A stretch of DNA of 64,000 nucleotides from Pseudonocardia thermophila (GCF_900142365.1 NZ_FRAP01000015.1:124001-188000), one strand, 5' to 3'. Counted from the first letter of the stretch, positions 35,086-43,616 are shown. Notes: generated from the letters alone by a model not told the origin. Numbers and translations: made by a program.

Positions 35086-36105
35086 GTGAGGGGTATCGAT
35101 ACGGATGGACACGGCGTGGTGAGCAAGCGAAGCTGGGCGTCCATGGGGACACCGGCGAACCGCCTGTCCCGGCGGATCGTCCTGATCAACGCCGTGGTGT
35201 TCACCGTCGGCACGCTGCTGCTGGCGGTGTCCCCAGCGACCGTGTCGGCCCCGGTGCTGCTGACCGAGATCCCCGTTCTCGCGATCGGCCTCGCCGTGAT
35301 CCTGGCCGCGAACGCGTTCCTGCTGCGCCGCAGCCTCGCCCCGATCGACGCGCTCACCGACGTCATGGCGCGCGTCGATCTGCTGCGCGGCACCGATCGC
35401 GTCGCCCCGCCGCAGGGGGGCGACCTCACCTCGCTGGTCGAGGCGTTCAACGCGATGCTCGACCGGTTGGAGACCGAGCGGAGCACGAGCAGCGGGCACG
35501 CGCTCGCCGCGCAGGAGGCCGAGCGCCGTCGGATCGCCCGCGAGCTGCACGACGAGATCGGCCAGGGGCTCACGGCGTCCCTGCTGGCGCTGCGGCGCAC
35601 CGCGGACCGGGCTCCGGAGGAGCTGCGCGCCGATCTGCACGCCGTCCAGGAGACCGTGCGCGCCTGCCTCGACGACGTGCGCAACGTCGCCCGCCGGCTG
35701 CGTCCGGACATGCTGGAGGACCTGGGCCTGGTCAGCTCGCTCACGGCGCTGTCCTCCGAGCTGGCCGACGCGTCCGACGTGACGGTGGTGCGCTCGATCG
35801 ACCCGGACCTGCCCCCGCTGTCCAGCGACGTGGAGCTGGTGATCTACCGGGTCGCCCAGGAGGCCATGACCAACATCGCCCGGCACGCCGACGCCAAGCA
35901 CGTGGCGGTCGGGCTCGGGCGGGAGGGGAACGCGATCGTGCTCCGGGTTCGCGACGACGGCCGCGGTGGTGTTGCGGAGCAGGCCGTCGAGGAAGGCGCC
36001 GGCATCCGCGGCATGCGGGAGCGGGCCCTGCTCGTGGGCGGGCGGCTCACGTTCCGCACGCCCGAGGGTGGAGGCACGGAGGTACGGCTGGAGGTGCCGC
36101 TGTGA
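35086..36105 (+). CDS. NarX-type sensor histidine kinase
   Basis: 339 residues. Two transmembrane helices (IVLINAVVFTVGTLLLAV and VLAIGLAVILAANAFLL) are joined by a short outer loop, followed by a HAMP-like linker, the HisKA_3 box RRIARELHDEIGQGLTAS with the phospho-accepting His near residue 157, and a HATPase domain (EAMTNIARHADAKHVAVGL, GIRGMRERALLVGG). GTG 35086 has TAGGGG upstream; an in-frame ATG at 35143 is an alternative. The stop overlaps the response regulator start (GTGA). Confidence 0.85.
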   Translation: MRGIDTDGHGVVSKRSWASMGTPANRLSRRIVLINAVVFTVGTLLLAVSPATVSAPVLLTEIPVLAIGLAVILAANAFLLRRSLAPIDALTDVMARVDLLRGTDRVAPPQGGDLTSLVEAFNAMLDRLETERSTSSGHALAAQEAERRRIARELHDEIGQGLTASLLALRRTADRAPEELRADLHAVQETVRACLDDVRNVARRLRPDMLEDLGLVSSLTALSSELADASDVTVVRSIDPDLPPLSSDVELVIYRVAQEAMTNIARHADAKHVAVGLGREGNAIVLRVRDDGRGGVAEQAVEEGAGIRGMRERALLVGGRLTFRTPEGGGTEVRLEVPL

Positions 36106-36845
36106 CCGCGCCCAATCCGACACCGAATCATCCGACACCGCATCATCCGACACCGCATCCGGCGGCACCGCAGACGCAGGCGCAGACCCCGACCCGGATC
36201 CTGCTCGCCGACGACCACGCGCTGGTCCGCCGCGGGCTGCGGCTGATCATCGACGCGGAACCGGACCTGAAGGTCGTCGCCGAGGCCGCGGACGGGCAGG
36301 AGGCCGTCGACGCGCTGGTGGGGCCGAACGCGATCGGCGGGATCGACCTCGCGGTGCTCGACATCGCCATGCCCCGGCTCACCGGTATCCAGGCGGCCCG
36401 GGAGATCTCCCGGCGGGCGCCGGAGGTCAAGCTGCTGATGTTGTCGATGTACGACAACGAGCAGTACTTCTTCGAGTCGTTGAAGGCCGGGGCCTCGGGG
36501 TACGTGCTCAAGTCGGTGGCCGACCAGGACCTGCTGGACGCCTGCCGGGCCGCGATGCGCGGCGAACCGTTCCTCTACCCGGGCGCGGTGACCGCGCTGA
36601 TCCGCAACTACCTGCAGCGCGCCCGCGTCGGTGATCGGCTGCCGGACGCGATCCTCACCCCGCGCGAGGAGCAGATCGTCAAGCTCATCGCGGAGGGCCA
36701 CACTTCGCGCGAGATCGCCGACGCGCTCACGATCAGCATCAAGACCGTGGACCGCCACCGCGCGAACATCCTGCAGAAGCTCGGCCTGCGCGACCGGCTC
36801 GACCTCACCCGCTACGCCATCCGCGCGGGTCTGGTGGAGCCGTGA
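36102..36845 (+). CDS. NarL-type response regulator with Pro/His-rich N-terminus
   Basis: 247 residues. About 30 residues of Pro/Thr/His/Gln-rich leader, partly encoded by three 15-bp repeats, precede a normal receiver (ILLADDHALVRRGL, LAVLDIAMPRLTG with the acceptor Asp, YVLKSV) and a GerE helix-turn-helix (LTPREEQIVKLIAEGHTSREI, VDRHRANILQKLGL). It is the partner of the overlapping NarX-type kinase. The divergent SPFH/KhtT-like genes are likely targets. The GTG start could be wrong; a later start would remove the leader. Confidence 0.85.
   Translation: MTAPNPTPNHPTPHHPTPHPAAPQTQAQTPTRILLADDHALVRRGLRLIIDAEPDLKVVAEAADGQEAVDALVGPNAIGGIDLAVLDIAMPRLTGIQAAREISRRAPEVKLLMLSMYDNEQYFFESLKAGASGYVLKSVADQDLLDACRAAMRGEPFLYPGAVTALIRNYLQRARVGDRLPDAILTPREEQIVKLIAEGHTSREIADALTISIKTVDRHRANILQKLGLRDRLDLTRYAIRAGLVEP
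36114..36158 (+). repeat. Three tandem 15-bp repeats in the response regulator leader
   Basis: Units at 36114-36128, 36129-36143 and 36144-36158; the last two are identical (CATCCGACACCGCAT) and the first differs at two positions. They encode a Pro-Thr-Pro-His-like five-residue repeat. Confidence 0.75.
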
Positions 36846-36872
36846 GCAGTGGGTCTCCCGCTGAGGTCTCCC

Positions 36873-36937
36873 GCGTCGAGCACGAAGTCGTGGTGATCGA
36901 ATCGCCCTGTTGATCACCACAGGTTCGTTCTCGACGC
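36873..36937. terminator. Long imperfect hairpin between convergent genes
   Basis: Outer arms GCGTCGAG (36873-36880) / CTCGACGC (36930-36937) and inner arms GTGGTGATC (36890-36898) / GATCACCAC (36912-36920) pair perfectly; the segments between them pair partly. The loop is 13 nt. It sits between the response regulator stop and the convergent RraA-like stop and can end transcription from both sides. Confidence 0.65.
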
Positions 36938-36948
36938 GGCACCTCGGG

Positions 36949-37632
36949 TCAGGGGCGCAGCCGGGCCAGTGCCTCGTCGATCCCCGTGGCCTCGGGGAGG
37001 GGCTCACCTGTCGCGATCCGCCGCCGCCACTCCTGCTCGCGCTCGGCGACGACCCGGCCCGCCTCGACCGCCTCCGCGAGCCGGTCGTGCGGCACTACGA
37101 CGACACCGCTTGAGTCGGCGCGCACCAGGTCGCCCGGCCGCACGGCGGCCCCGCCGATCTGCACCGGCACGTTGATCGCGCCGGGTCCGGTCTTCGACCC
37201 GACGGCGGGGTGCGCACCGCGGGCGAACGTGGGCAGGCCAGTGGCGTCCATGCCGTCCACGTCGCGCACCACCCCGTCGACGACGAGCCCGGCGCAGCCG
37301 AGCCCGACCAGTGCACCCGCGACGATGTCGCCGATGACCGCGGCGTCGAGCCGCCCACCGCCGTCCACGACGAGCACGTCGCCCGGGCGGATGTGGTCGA
37401 CGGCCTTGAGGACGTAGACGACGTCGCCCGGCTTCGTCCACACGGTCACCGCCGGTCCGCAGACCTCGCGGCCACCGGCGATCCGGGCGATGCCCGGGCC
37501 GGCGACCGCGACGGGCCCGTCGGAGTCGGCGAGCTGGGTCGTGGCGAGCTCGCCCAGTGCGGCGAGCAGGGCGGGGTCGGGTCGGGGGCCGGGCTCCCCG
37601 ATCGACCACTGGTCGGGATGGGTCGGGCTCAC
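36949..37632 (-). CDS. RraA-like / HMG aldolase family protein
   Basis: 227 residues of the RraA fold: VAGPGIARIAGGREVCGPAVTVW, RPGDVLVVDGGGRLDAAVIGD and the metal/substrate loop GLGCAGLVVDGVVRDVDG with Arg-Asp. Stand-alone actinobacterial members act as 4-hydroxy-4-methyl-2-oxoglutarate or related oxo-acid aldolases/decarboxylases, or bind RNase E; sequence alone does not separate these. Full family length. No catabolic genes adjoin it. Confidence 0.8.
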   Translation of the reverse strand: MSPTHPDQWSIGEPGPRPDPALLAALGELATTQLADSDGPVAVAGPGIARIAGGREVCGPAVTVWTKPGDVVYVLKAVDHIRPGDVLVVDGGGRLDAAVIGDIVAGALVGLGCAGLVVDGVVRDVDGMDATGLPTFARGAHPAVGSKTGPGAINVPVQIGGAAVRPGDLVRADSSGVVVVPHDRLAEAVEAGRVVAEREQEWRRRIATGEPLPEATGIDEALARLRP

Positions 37633-37649
37633 GGCTCGACCCTAAGAGG

Positions 37650-38069
37650 TCAGACCGTCGCGGTGAGCGTGACCTCGATGTTGCCGCGCGTCGCCTTCGA
37701 GTACGGGCACACCTGGTGAGCGGCCGCGATGAGCTGGTCGGCCGTCTCCTGCGGGAGCCCGGGCAGGTACGCGGTGATGTCGGCGTTGATCGCGAAGCTG
37801 GTGTCGTCGGGTCCGATGCCCACGGCCACCTCGACGCTGGTGCCCTCCGGGACGGCCATCTGCTGCTTGCCCACGACCAGCCGCAGCGCGCCGTGGAAGC
37901 AGGTCGCGTAGGCCGCGGCGAACAGCTCCTCCGGGTTGGTGGCCCCACCGGGCCCGCCCAGCGCCGGCGGCATCTTCACGTCGTTGTCGATGAACCCCTC
38001 GCTGCTGCGCACGTGCCCGTCGCGGCCGCCGCCGGTCGAGACCGCCGAGACCGTGTAGATCGCCGCCAT
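37650..38069 (-). CDS. ohr: Organic hydroperoxide resistance protein Ohr
   Basis: 139 residues, the usual Ohr length. Both redox Cys are present: AYATCFHGAL near residue 57 and HQVCPYSKATRGNIEV near 121. Ohr reduces organic hydroperoxides in the cytoplasm using lipoyl-type thiols. The ATG 38069 is chosen over one 9 bp upstream because GAAGG lies at the right distance. It is divergent from a MarR/OhrR gene with an operator-like inverted repeat between. Confidence 0.9.
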   Translation of the reverse strand: MAAIYTVSAVSTGGGRDGHVRSSEGFIDNDVKMPPALGGPGGATNPEELFAAAYATCFHGALRLVVGKQQMAVPEGTSVEVAVGIGPDDTSFAINADITAYLPGLPQETADQLIAAAHQVCPYSKATRGNIEVTLTATV

Positions 38070-38098
38070 GGTCGTCATCCTTCGTGGGTGCAGTTCTA

Positions 38099-38123
38099 TT
38101 GTGAGCAACTGTATTGCACACAA
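38099..38123. promoter_or_regulatory. Probable OhrR operator
   Basis: TTGTGAGCAA (38099-38108) and TTGCACACAA (38114-38123) form an inverted repeat with one mismatch around a 5-nt centre. The surrounding AT-rich stretch between ohr and ohrR is typical for MarR-type control of both genes. Confidence 0.7.
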
Positions 38124-38162
38124 CCAAATTGCGCACCACTTGCTGCCGGGTATCGTGGCGGG

Positions 38163-38627
38163 GTGGTCGCCGACGAACAGACACCGCCGCCGCTGGACGC
38201 GCAGCTCTGCTTCGCGCTGCACGACGCGGCGCGGGCGATGGTCGGCTGCTACCGCCCGCTGCTCGACGAGGCGGGCCTCACCTACACGCAGTACCTGGTG
38301 ATGCTCGTGCTGTGGGAGAGCGACGAGCCGGTGGCGGTCGGGACGCTGTGCGAGCGCCTGCACATGGACAGCGGCACGCTCTCCCCGCTGCTCAAGCGGT
38401 TGGCGGCGCGCGGGCTGGTCACCCGCTCCCGCTCGCCGCACGACGAGCGCAGCGTCGAGATCGCCTGCACACCCGCCGGGCACGCGCTGCGCGGCCCGGC
38501 CGCCCGGGCGAACGCCGGCTTCTTCGCCGCCACCGGTATGACCCTGGAGGAGGCGACGGCGCTGCGCGACCAGGTCGTGGCGCTCACCTCGCGGCTGCGC
38601 GGGAACGGCCACGCGCAGGCCGGCTGA
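38163..38627 (+). CDS. ohrR: MarR-family peroxide sensor OhrR
   Basis: 154 residues with the MarR winged helix (VAVGTLCERLHMDSGTLSPLLKRLAARGLVTRSRSPHDERSVEIACT). The sensing Cys is in LDAQLCFALHDA near residue 16, with Tyr residues in CYRPLLDEAGLTYTQYLVML that in OhrR contact it. Oxidation of that Cys releases DNA and induces ohr. The divergent arrangement with ohr supports this strongly. GTG 38163 is the start. Confidence 0.87.
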   Translation: MVADEQTPPPLDAQLCFALHDAARAMVGCYRPLLDEAGLTYTQYLVMLVLWESDEPVAVGTLCERLHMDSGTLSPLLKRLAARGLVTRSRSPHDERSVEIACTPAGHALRGPAARANAGFFAATGMTLEEATALRDQVVALTSRLRGNGHAQAG

Positions 38628-38646
38628 TCCTCCCTACGATGGCGCC

Positions 38647-39399
38647 ATGTCCGTCGCCGCGCCGCCGAGTTCGGTGATCGGCCGCGCGTTCTCGCTGCTC
38701 ACCGCGTTCCGGCCGGGCGAGGCCGAGCTGTCGCTGGCCGAGCTGGCGCGGCGGACCGGTCTGCCGAAGCCGACCGCGCACCGGCTGCTCGGCGAGCTGG
38801 CCGAGTGGCGGGTCGTCGAGCGCGTCGACGGCGGCTGGCGGCTCGGTATGGGGCTGTTCGAGCTGGGTCAGCGCGCCCCCGGTCAGCGCAGCCTGCGCGA
38901 GGCGGCGGCGCCGTTCCTGTCCGATCTGTTCGAGGCGACCCACGAGACGGTCCACCTCGCCGTCCTGGACGGCATCGAGGTCGTCTACGTCGACAAGCTC
39001 ACGACCCGGCGCGGGCCGATGGTCGGGTCCCGGGTCGGCGGCCGGATGCCGGCGTACTGCACCGGCGTGGGCAAGGTGCTGCTCGCGTTCGGACCGCCGG
39101 AGCGGGTGGCCGCCGTGGTCGCCGCCGGGCTGCACCGGCGTACCCCGCGCACCGTCATCGCGCCGGGGCTGCTCGCCGAGGAGCTGACCAGGGTCCGGGA
39201 GCTGGGGCTGGCCGAGGAGCACGAGGAGTCCGCGGTCGGCATCGCGTGCGTCGCCGCACCCGTCATGGCGGAGGGGCCGCACGCGGTCGCGGCCATCTCG
39301 ATCACCGGCTGGGCGAACCGGCTCGACACCGCCCGGCTCGGGCCCGCGGTGCGCACCGCTGCGCTCGGGCTCTCCCGCGCACTCCGCAGCCAGATGTGA
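38647..39399 (+). CDS. IclR-family transcriptional regulator
   Basis: 250 residues: N-terminal winged helix (LSLAELARRTGLPKPTAHRLLGELAEW) and the IclR effector-binding domain (THETVHLAVLDGIEVVYVDKL, AYCTGVGKVLLAF, GIACVAAPVM). It follows ohrR by 19 bp on the same strand but is probably separate. Its target is unknown; the nearby RraA-like gene or the PPOX gene downstream are possible. Confidence 0.83.
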   Translation: MSVAAPPSSVIGRAFSLLTAFRPGEAELSLAELARRTGLPKPTAHRLLGELAEWRVVERVDGGWRLGMGLFELGQRAPGQRSLREAAAPFLSDLFEATHETVHLAVLDGIEVVYVDKLTTRRGPMVGSRVGGRMPAYCTGVGKVLLAFGPPERVAAVVAAGLHRRTPRTVIAPGLLAEELTRVRELGLAEEHEESAVGIACVAAPVMAEGPHAVAAISITGWANRLDTARLGPAVRTAALGLSRALRSQM

Positions 39400-39484
39400 T
39401 GCGGGTCACGTTCAAGGGATGTCGAGGGCGGGCAGCCGGCTCCGTTCCCGCTGCGTCCCGACCCCGAACGAAGGAGCGCTCGCG

Positions 39485-39964
39485 ATGGACGCCCAGACCG
39501 TCACCGCCACCCTGAACCGGCCGATCGCCCGAGAGCTGCTGGACTCGGCCATGGGCCGGTTCTCCTACCTCGGCCTCGACGGCGACCCCCGGGTCGTCCC
39601 CGTCGGGTTCTGGTGCACCGGTGCGCAGATCCGCTTCGCCACCGCGGTGAACTCGGCCAAGGTGGCCGCGCTCCGCGTGCATCCCCGCGTCGCGATGGCC
39701 GTCGACCGGTTCGGCGTGCCTCCGCGGTCGCTGCTCGTGCGCGGATCGGCCACCGTCGAGATCGTCGACGGCGTGCCGGAGGAGTACCTGGCCGGCGCCC
39801 CGAAGCTCATGCCGGCCGAGGCCGTGCCCGGGTGGCGGGCCGGGGTGCAGGCGCTCTACCGGCAGATGGCGGTGGTCTCGATCACGCCCGACCACGCCGT
39901 GCTGCACGACTTCGAGACCACGCTGCCGCGCGCCGTCGCCGAGCTGCTCGCCGAGCAGAGCTGA
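39485..39964 (+). CDS. PPOX-class pyridoxamine 5'-phosphate oxidase-like protein
   Basis: 159-residue split-barrel protein: FSYLGLDGDPRVVPVGFWCTG, IRFATAVNSAKVAALRVHPRVAMAVD, SLLVRGSATVEIV. FMN or F420 binding is likely. ATG 39485 is taken over an upstream in-frame ATG because the homologous part starts here and CGAAGGAGC precedes it. It ends 11 bp before the DGPF gene and may be co-transcribed with it and the sigma factor. Confidence 0.77.
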   Translation: MDAQTVTATLNRPIARELLDSAMGRFSYLGLDGDPRVVPVGFWCTGAQIRFATAVNSAKVAALRVHPRVAMAVDRFGVPPRSLLVRGSATVEIVDGVPEEYLAGAPKLMPAEAVPGWRAGVQALYRQMAVVSITPDHAVLHDFETTLPRAVAELLAEQS

Positions 39965-39975
39965 AGGAGGACGCC

Positions 39976-40377
39976 GTGCCGCGCTACCTGATCCTCACCA
40001 AGCACGACGCCGCGCTCGACGTTCCGCCGATGGACCAGTGGGATCCCGCCGATGTGCAGGCCCACCTCGACTGCCTGCGCGCGCTCAACGACGAGCTGGC
40101 CCGCCGCGGCGAGCTCGTCGAGATGAACGCGCTGTCCGGGCCGGAGCTGGCGAAGATCGTCACCGCCGACGGGAGCGGTCCGCCGGTGGTCACCGACGGC
40201 CCGTTCCCCGAGGCCAAGGAGGTGCTGGCCGGCTACCAGCTGGTCGACGTCGAGTCCGAGGAGCGGGCGCTGGAGATCGCCGCGGCGGTGTCGGCGGCCC
40301 CCGGCCCGGGCGGGGTGCCGCTGCGCCAGCGCATCGAGGTGCGTCAGGTGATGTTTACCTTCGCCCCGGACCTGTGA
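39976..40377 (+). CDS. DGPF-domain (YCII-related) protein linked to ECF42 sigma factor
   Basis: 133 residues, YCII-like fold: RYLILTKHDAALDVPPMDQW, the signature TDGPFPEAKEVLAGY, and EERALEIAAAV. DGPF proteins are known genomic partners of ECF42-type sigma factors and may modulate them. GTG 39976 follows GGAGG. Its stop overlaps the start of the sigma factor gene (GTGA). Confidence 0.85.
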   Translation: MPRYLILTKHDAALDVPPMDQWDPADVQAHLDCLRALNDELARRGELVEMNALSGPELAKIVTADGSGPPVVTDGPFPEAKEVLAGYQLVDVESEERALEIAAAVSAAPGPGGVPLRQRIEVRQVMFTFAPDL

Positions 40378-41579
40378 CCGCGCTCGAGCACGTGCTGCGC
40401 CGGGCCGCCCCGCAAGTCCTCGGCGTGCTCGTGCGCCGGTACGGCGACTTCGCCGCCGCCGAGGACGCGGTGCAGGAGGCGCTGATCCTCGCCGCCGCGC
40501 ACTGGGCCCGCGACGGCGTGCCGGACCATCCGCACGCCTGGCTGATCCGCACCGCCACCCGCAAGCTCGTGGACGAGCACCGGGCCACGGCCGCGCGGCA
40601 CCGGCGCGAGGCCGCCGTCGCGCTGGAGCCGCCGCCCGCGCCGGTGCCCGACACCGACGACACGCTGCGGCTGCTGGTGCTGTGCTGTCACCCGGTGCTG
40701 ACCCCGGCGTCCGCGGTAGCGCTCACCCTGCGCGCCGTCGGTGGGCTGACCACGGCCGAGATCGCCGCGGCGTTCCTCGTGCCGGAGCCGACGATGGCGC
40801 AGCGCATCAGCCGGGCGAAGGCCCGGGTGGCCGCGGCCGGAGCCCGGTTCGAGCTGCCGGAGCCCGCCGAGCGCGGCCGGCGCGTGCAGGCCGTGCTGCG
40901 GGTGCTCTACGTGATGTTCACCGAGGCGCACACCAGCAGCGGTGGGGCCGGGTTGCAGCGCGTCGACCTCGCGAGGGAGGCGATCCGGCTCACCCGGCTG
41001 CTGCACGCCGCGTTGCCCGGCGATCCCGAGGTGGCTGGGCTGCTGGCCCTGCAGCTGCTCACCGACGCCCGGCGCGCCGCGCGGACCGGACCGCACGGCG
41101 CGCTGGTGCCGCTGGAGGAGCAGGACCGCAGCCTGTGGGACCGGGCCGCCATCGCCGAGGGGCTGAGCCTCGTCGTCGCGGCCCGCCGGGCCGGGGTGGT
41201 GGGGGAGTACCAGCTGCAGGCCGCCGTCGCCGCGGTGCACGCCGCCGCCCCGACCGCGGCCGACACCGACTGGGCCCAGATCCGCACCCTCTACGAGCTG
41301 CTCGAACGCCTCACCGACAACCCCGTGGTCACGCTGAACCGGGCCGTCGCGGTGGCCCGCACCGAGGGTCCGGCTGCCGGGCTCGCGCTGCTCGACGAGA
41401 TCGCGCCCGTGCTCGCCGGCCACCACCGCCTCGACGCCGTGCGTGCCCACCTTCTGGAGGAGGCCGGACGGCCCACCGAGGCGGCCCGGCACTACGCCGC
41501 CGCGGCCGCCCGCGCGCTGAACCTGCCGGAGCGGGAATACCTGACGAAACGCGCGGCGCGGGCGCGCAGCGCCACATGA
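40374..41579 (+). CDS. ECF42-type RNA polymerase sigma factor
   Basis: 401 residues. Sigma region 2 (LVRRYGDFAAAEDAVQEALILAAAHW, HPHAWLIRTATRKLVDEHR) and region 4 (LTTAEIAAAFLVPEPTMAQRISRAKARV) are followed by the long TPR-like C-terminal extension (about 200-400: EQDRSLWDRAAIAEGLSLV, NPVVTLNRAVAVAR, GRPTEAARHYAAA) that defines the ECF42 group. No anti-sigma factor gene is present; regulation may run through the extension and the overlapping DGPF protein. Confidence 0.88.
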   Translation: MTALEHVLRRAAPQVLGVLVRRYGDFAAAEDAVQEALILAAAHWARDGVPDHPHAWLIRTATRKLVDEHRATAARHRREAAVALEPPPAPVPDTDDTLRLLVLCCHPVLTPASAVALTLRAVGGLTTAEIAAAFLVPEPTMAQRISRAKARVAAAGARFELPEPAERGRRVQAVLRVLYVMFTEAHTSSGGAGLQRVDLAREAIRLTRLLHAALPGDPEVAGLLALQLLTDARRAARTGPHGALVPLEEQDRSLWDRAAIAEGLSLVVAARRAGVVGEYQLQAAVAAVHAAAPTAADTDWAQIRTLYELLERLTDNPVVTLNRAVAVARTEGPAAGLALLDEIAPVLAGHHRLDAVRAHLLEEAGRPTEAARHYAAAAARALNLPEREYLTKRAARARSAT

Positions 41580-41585
41580 CCGCGT

Positions 41586-42344
41586 TCACGTCGACGGTCC
41601 GGTGGTCGCGACCGCGCCGCGGCCGACGGCGCGATCTCCGGTCCGCTGCGCCACCACGTACGCCTGCTCGGACGCTTCCGTCCGGTCCGGGTCGGGCGGC
41701 CTGAACACCACGGTGAACCCGGCGTCGGTCAGCCGGGCGGCCACGCCCAGCGGGGAGTGCCACCACACGTCGAACGCGATGCCCAGGCGGTGCCGCGGCC
41801 GCCGCGGCGGCGCCGGTCGTCACCCGCCTTGAACCCGGAGACGAGGTACCCACCGGGCCCTACGACCCGCGCCAGCTCCGCGAACACCGCACGCTGCTCA
41901 GCGGGCGGCAGGTACATCAGCGAGCACCAGCACACGACCCCGGCCGGCGACGCGTCCGCGTACGGCGGGTCCCGCGCGTCGACCACCGCGAACTCCGCCC
42001 CGGGATGCGCGCGGCGGGCCGCCTGCGACCATGCCGGATGACGCGTCGACGCCGCGCGGGCGCAGGCCCTGCGCCGCCAGGTACGGGACGAGCCGCCCGG
42101 TGCCGCAGCCGACGTCGGCCACCTCGTCCCCGACCGCGCGGACGAGCTCGCGGAACAGTCCTAGCACCGCCCGGTCGGCGGGCATCCGGTCGAGCGCGTC
42201 GGCGAGCCGCTCGGCGTAGAACGGGACGAGCACGTCGTGTGCGTGGCGCACCTCGGCGAGGCTGCGGGCGGGATCGACCGGTACGTCGTACGGCGTGGCG
42301 TCCTCCATTGGGGCCGCACCGCAGGGGCGGGCACCGACGCTCAC
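41586..42344 (-). pseudogene. SAM-dependent methyltransferase gene with two frameshifts
   Basis: GTG 42344 overlaps the stop of the VWA gene (GTGA). The first frame gives HAHDVLVPFYAERLADALDR and the SAM motif DEVADVGCGTGRLVPYLAAQ. Near 42025 the sensible reading shifts (AARRAHPGAEFAVVDARDPP, LMYLPPAEQRAVFAELARVV) and near 41795 shifts again (HRLGIAFDVWWHSPLGVAAR) to the stop at 41586. Together these make a full class I methyltransferase of about 250 residues, so the break is recent or a sequencing error. Confidence 0.7.
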
Positions 42345-43384
42345 GGGAACGCCGTCCAGCGAGCCGCTGCCCACACCGCCCCGAGCAGCGCCAGCACCGC
42401 CGCCCCGACGAGGAACGCGCTGACCTCCACGTCTTCCCGTTGGGTCGCGACGGTCTGCGGAAGATCGTCCAGGACGTTCTGCAGTTCGCCCGCGTCGCCC
42501 GCGGCGAAGTACTCGCCGCCGGTGGTCTCGGCGACCTGGCGCAGCGTCGTCTCGTCGGCCACCAGGTAGCCGCCCGCGCCGCCGGTGAACCCGCCGAACC
42601 AGCCGTCGCTGCCGTTCGCACCCAGCTGCGCCGGCGTGCACATCATCGACGTCGGGTTGCGGGTGCCGAACCCGATCGGGTAGACGCGCACCCCGCGCTC
42701 GGCCGCGGCCTCCGCCGCCTCCTGAGGGGAGATGCCCCGGGTGTTGGCGCCGTCGGTGAGCAGCACGACGATCTCCGGCGCGTAGGTGCCCGGCTCCCGC
42801 GGCCGCAGCGGCGTGACCCCGGATCCGGTCGGCGCGACGTTCGCGTCGATCTCCGCGATCGTGTCGACCGCCTTCAGGATCGCGGCGCCGATCGTGGTCC
42901 CGCGGCCGATGGTCAGCCCGTCGACGGCCCGCAGCAGCGCCTCGCGGTCCTGGGTGGGGGCCACCGCCACCTGCGCGAACCCCGAGAACACCACCAGCCC
43001 GATCCGGGTGGACGAGTCCTGCTTGGTGATGAAGTCGCGGACCGCGTCCTGGGCGGCGGCCATCCGGTTGGGTTCGACGTCGGTGGCGCACATCGAGCCG
43101 GACACGTCCAGCGCCATGATCACCGCCGAGCGCGCCACCGGGATCTCGGCGCTCACCTGCGGTCGGGCGGCGGCGAGCGCCAGCAGCGCGATCGCCGTGA
43201 GCAGCAGCCCGAACGGGACGTGCCGCTTCCACGGCGGCCGGCGCGGTGCCGCGGCCCGCACGAGCGCGAGATCGGTGAACCGGACGGCCTGGCGGCGCCT
43301 GCGCCGCTCCAACCACACGTAGTACGCGATCGCCGCCGGCACGACGAGCAGCGCGAGCAGGGCGACGGGCCACAGCACGGTCAT
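42341..43384 (-). CDS. VWA-domain membrane protein (BatA-like)
   Basis: 347 residues: N-terminal helix WPVALLALLVVPAAIAYYVW, a second helix FGLLLTAIALLALAAARP, a von Willebrand A domain with the MIDAS start MALDVSGSM (DxSxS), TIGAAILKAVDT and VVLLTDGANTRG, and a C-terminal helix VSAFLVGAAVLALLGAVWAA. It should face the outside with metal-dependent protein binding. ATG 43384 is used. A 232-bp stretch with no recognisable gene (43385-43616) separates it from the second VWA gene in the operon. Confidence 0.83.
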   Translation of the reverse strand: MTVLWPVALLALLVVPAAIAYYVWLERRRRRQAVRFTDLALVRAAAPRRPPWKRHVPFGLLLTAIALLALAAARPQVSAEIPVARSAVIMALDVSGSMCATDVEPNRMAAAQDAVRDFITKQDSSTRIGLVVFSGFAQVAVAPTQDREALLRAVDGLTIGRGTTIGAAILKAVDTIAEIDANVAPTGSGVTPLRPREPGTYAPEIVVLLTDGANTRGISPQEAAEAAAERGVRVYPIGFGTRNPTSMMCTPAQLGANGSDGWFGGFTGGAGGYLVADETTLRQVAETTGGEYFAAGDAGELQNVLDDLPQTVATQREDVEVSAFLVGAAVLALLGAVWAAARWTAFP

Positions 43385-43616
43385 CGGCGAGTCCCCCTCC
43401 TCGCGCGGGGCCACCGGCGGACGGTCCCCCACCGCCCGCCACGAACGGACCTTCCGTCAGCACGGTGCGCACGGTTGGGGCTGCGGCAGCCGCGATCCGC
43501 CTCGCGCGCGGTGGCGCCGCGCAGATCGGCGCCGGCGCCGCGGCCCCGTGCCCCGGGCCGCCCCACCGCGCCCGGCCGAGCGCTGCCGGAGGGTGACCAC
43601 GGCGCTGCAGCGGGCA

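Noticed and set aside
36112-36160. Short CRISPR-like repeat
   Set aside because: The three 15-bp units are contiguous without spacers and stay in frame in the response regulator leader, so they are a coding microsatellite.
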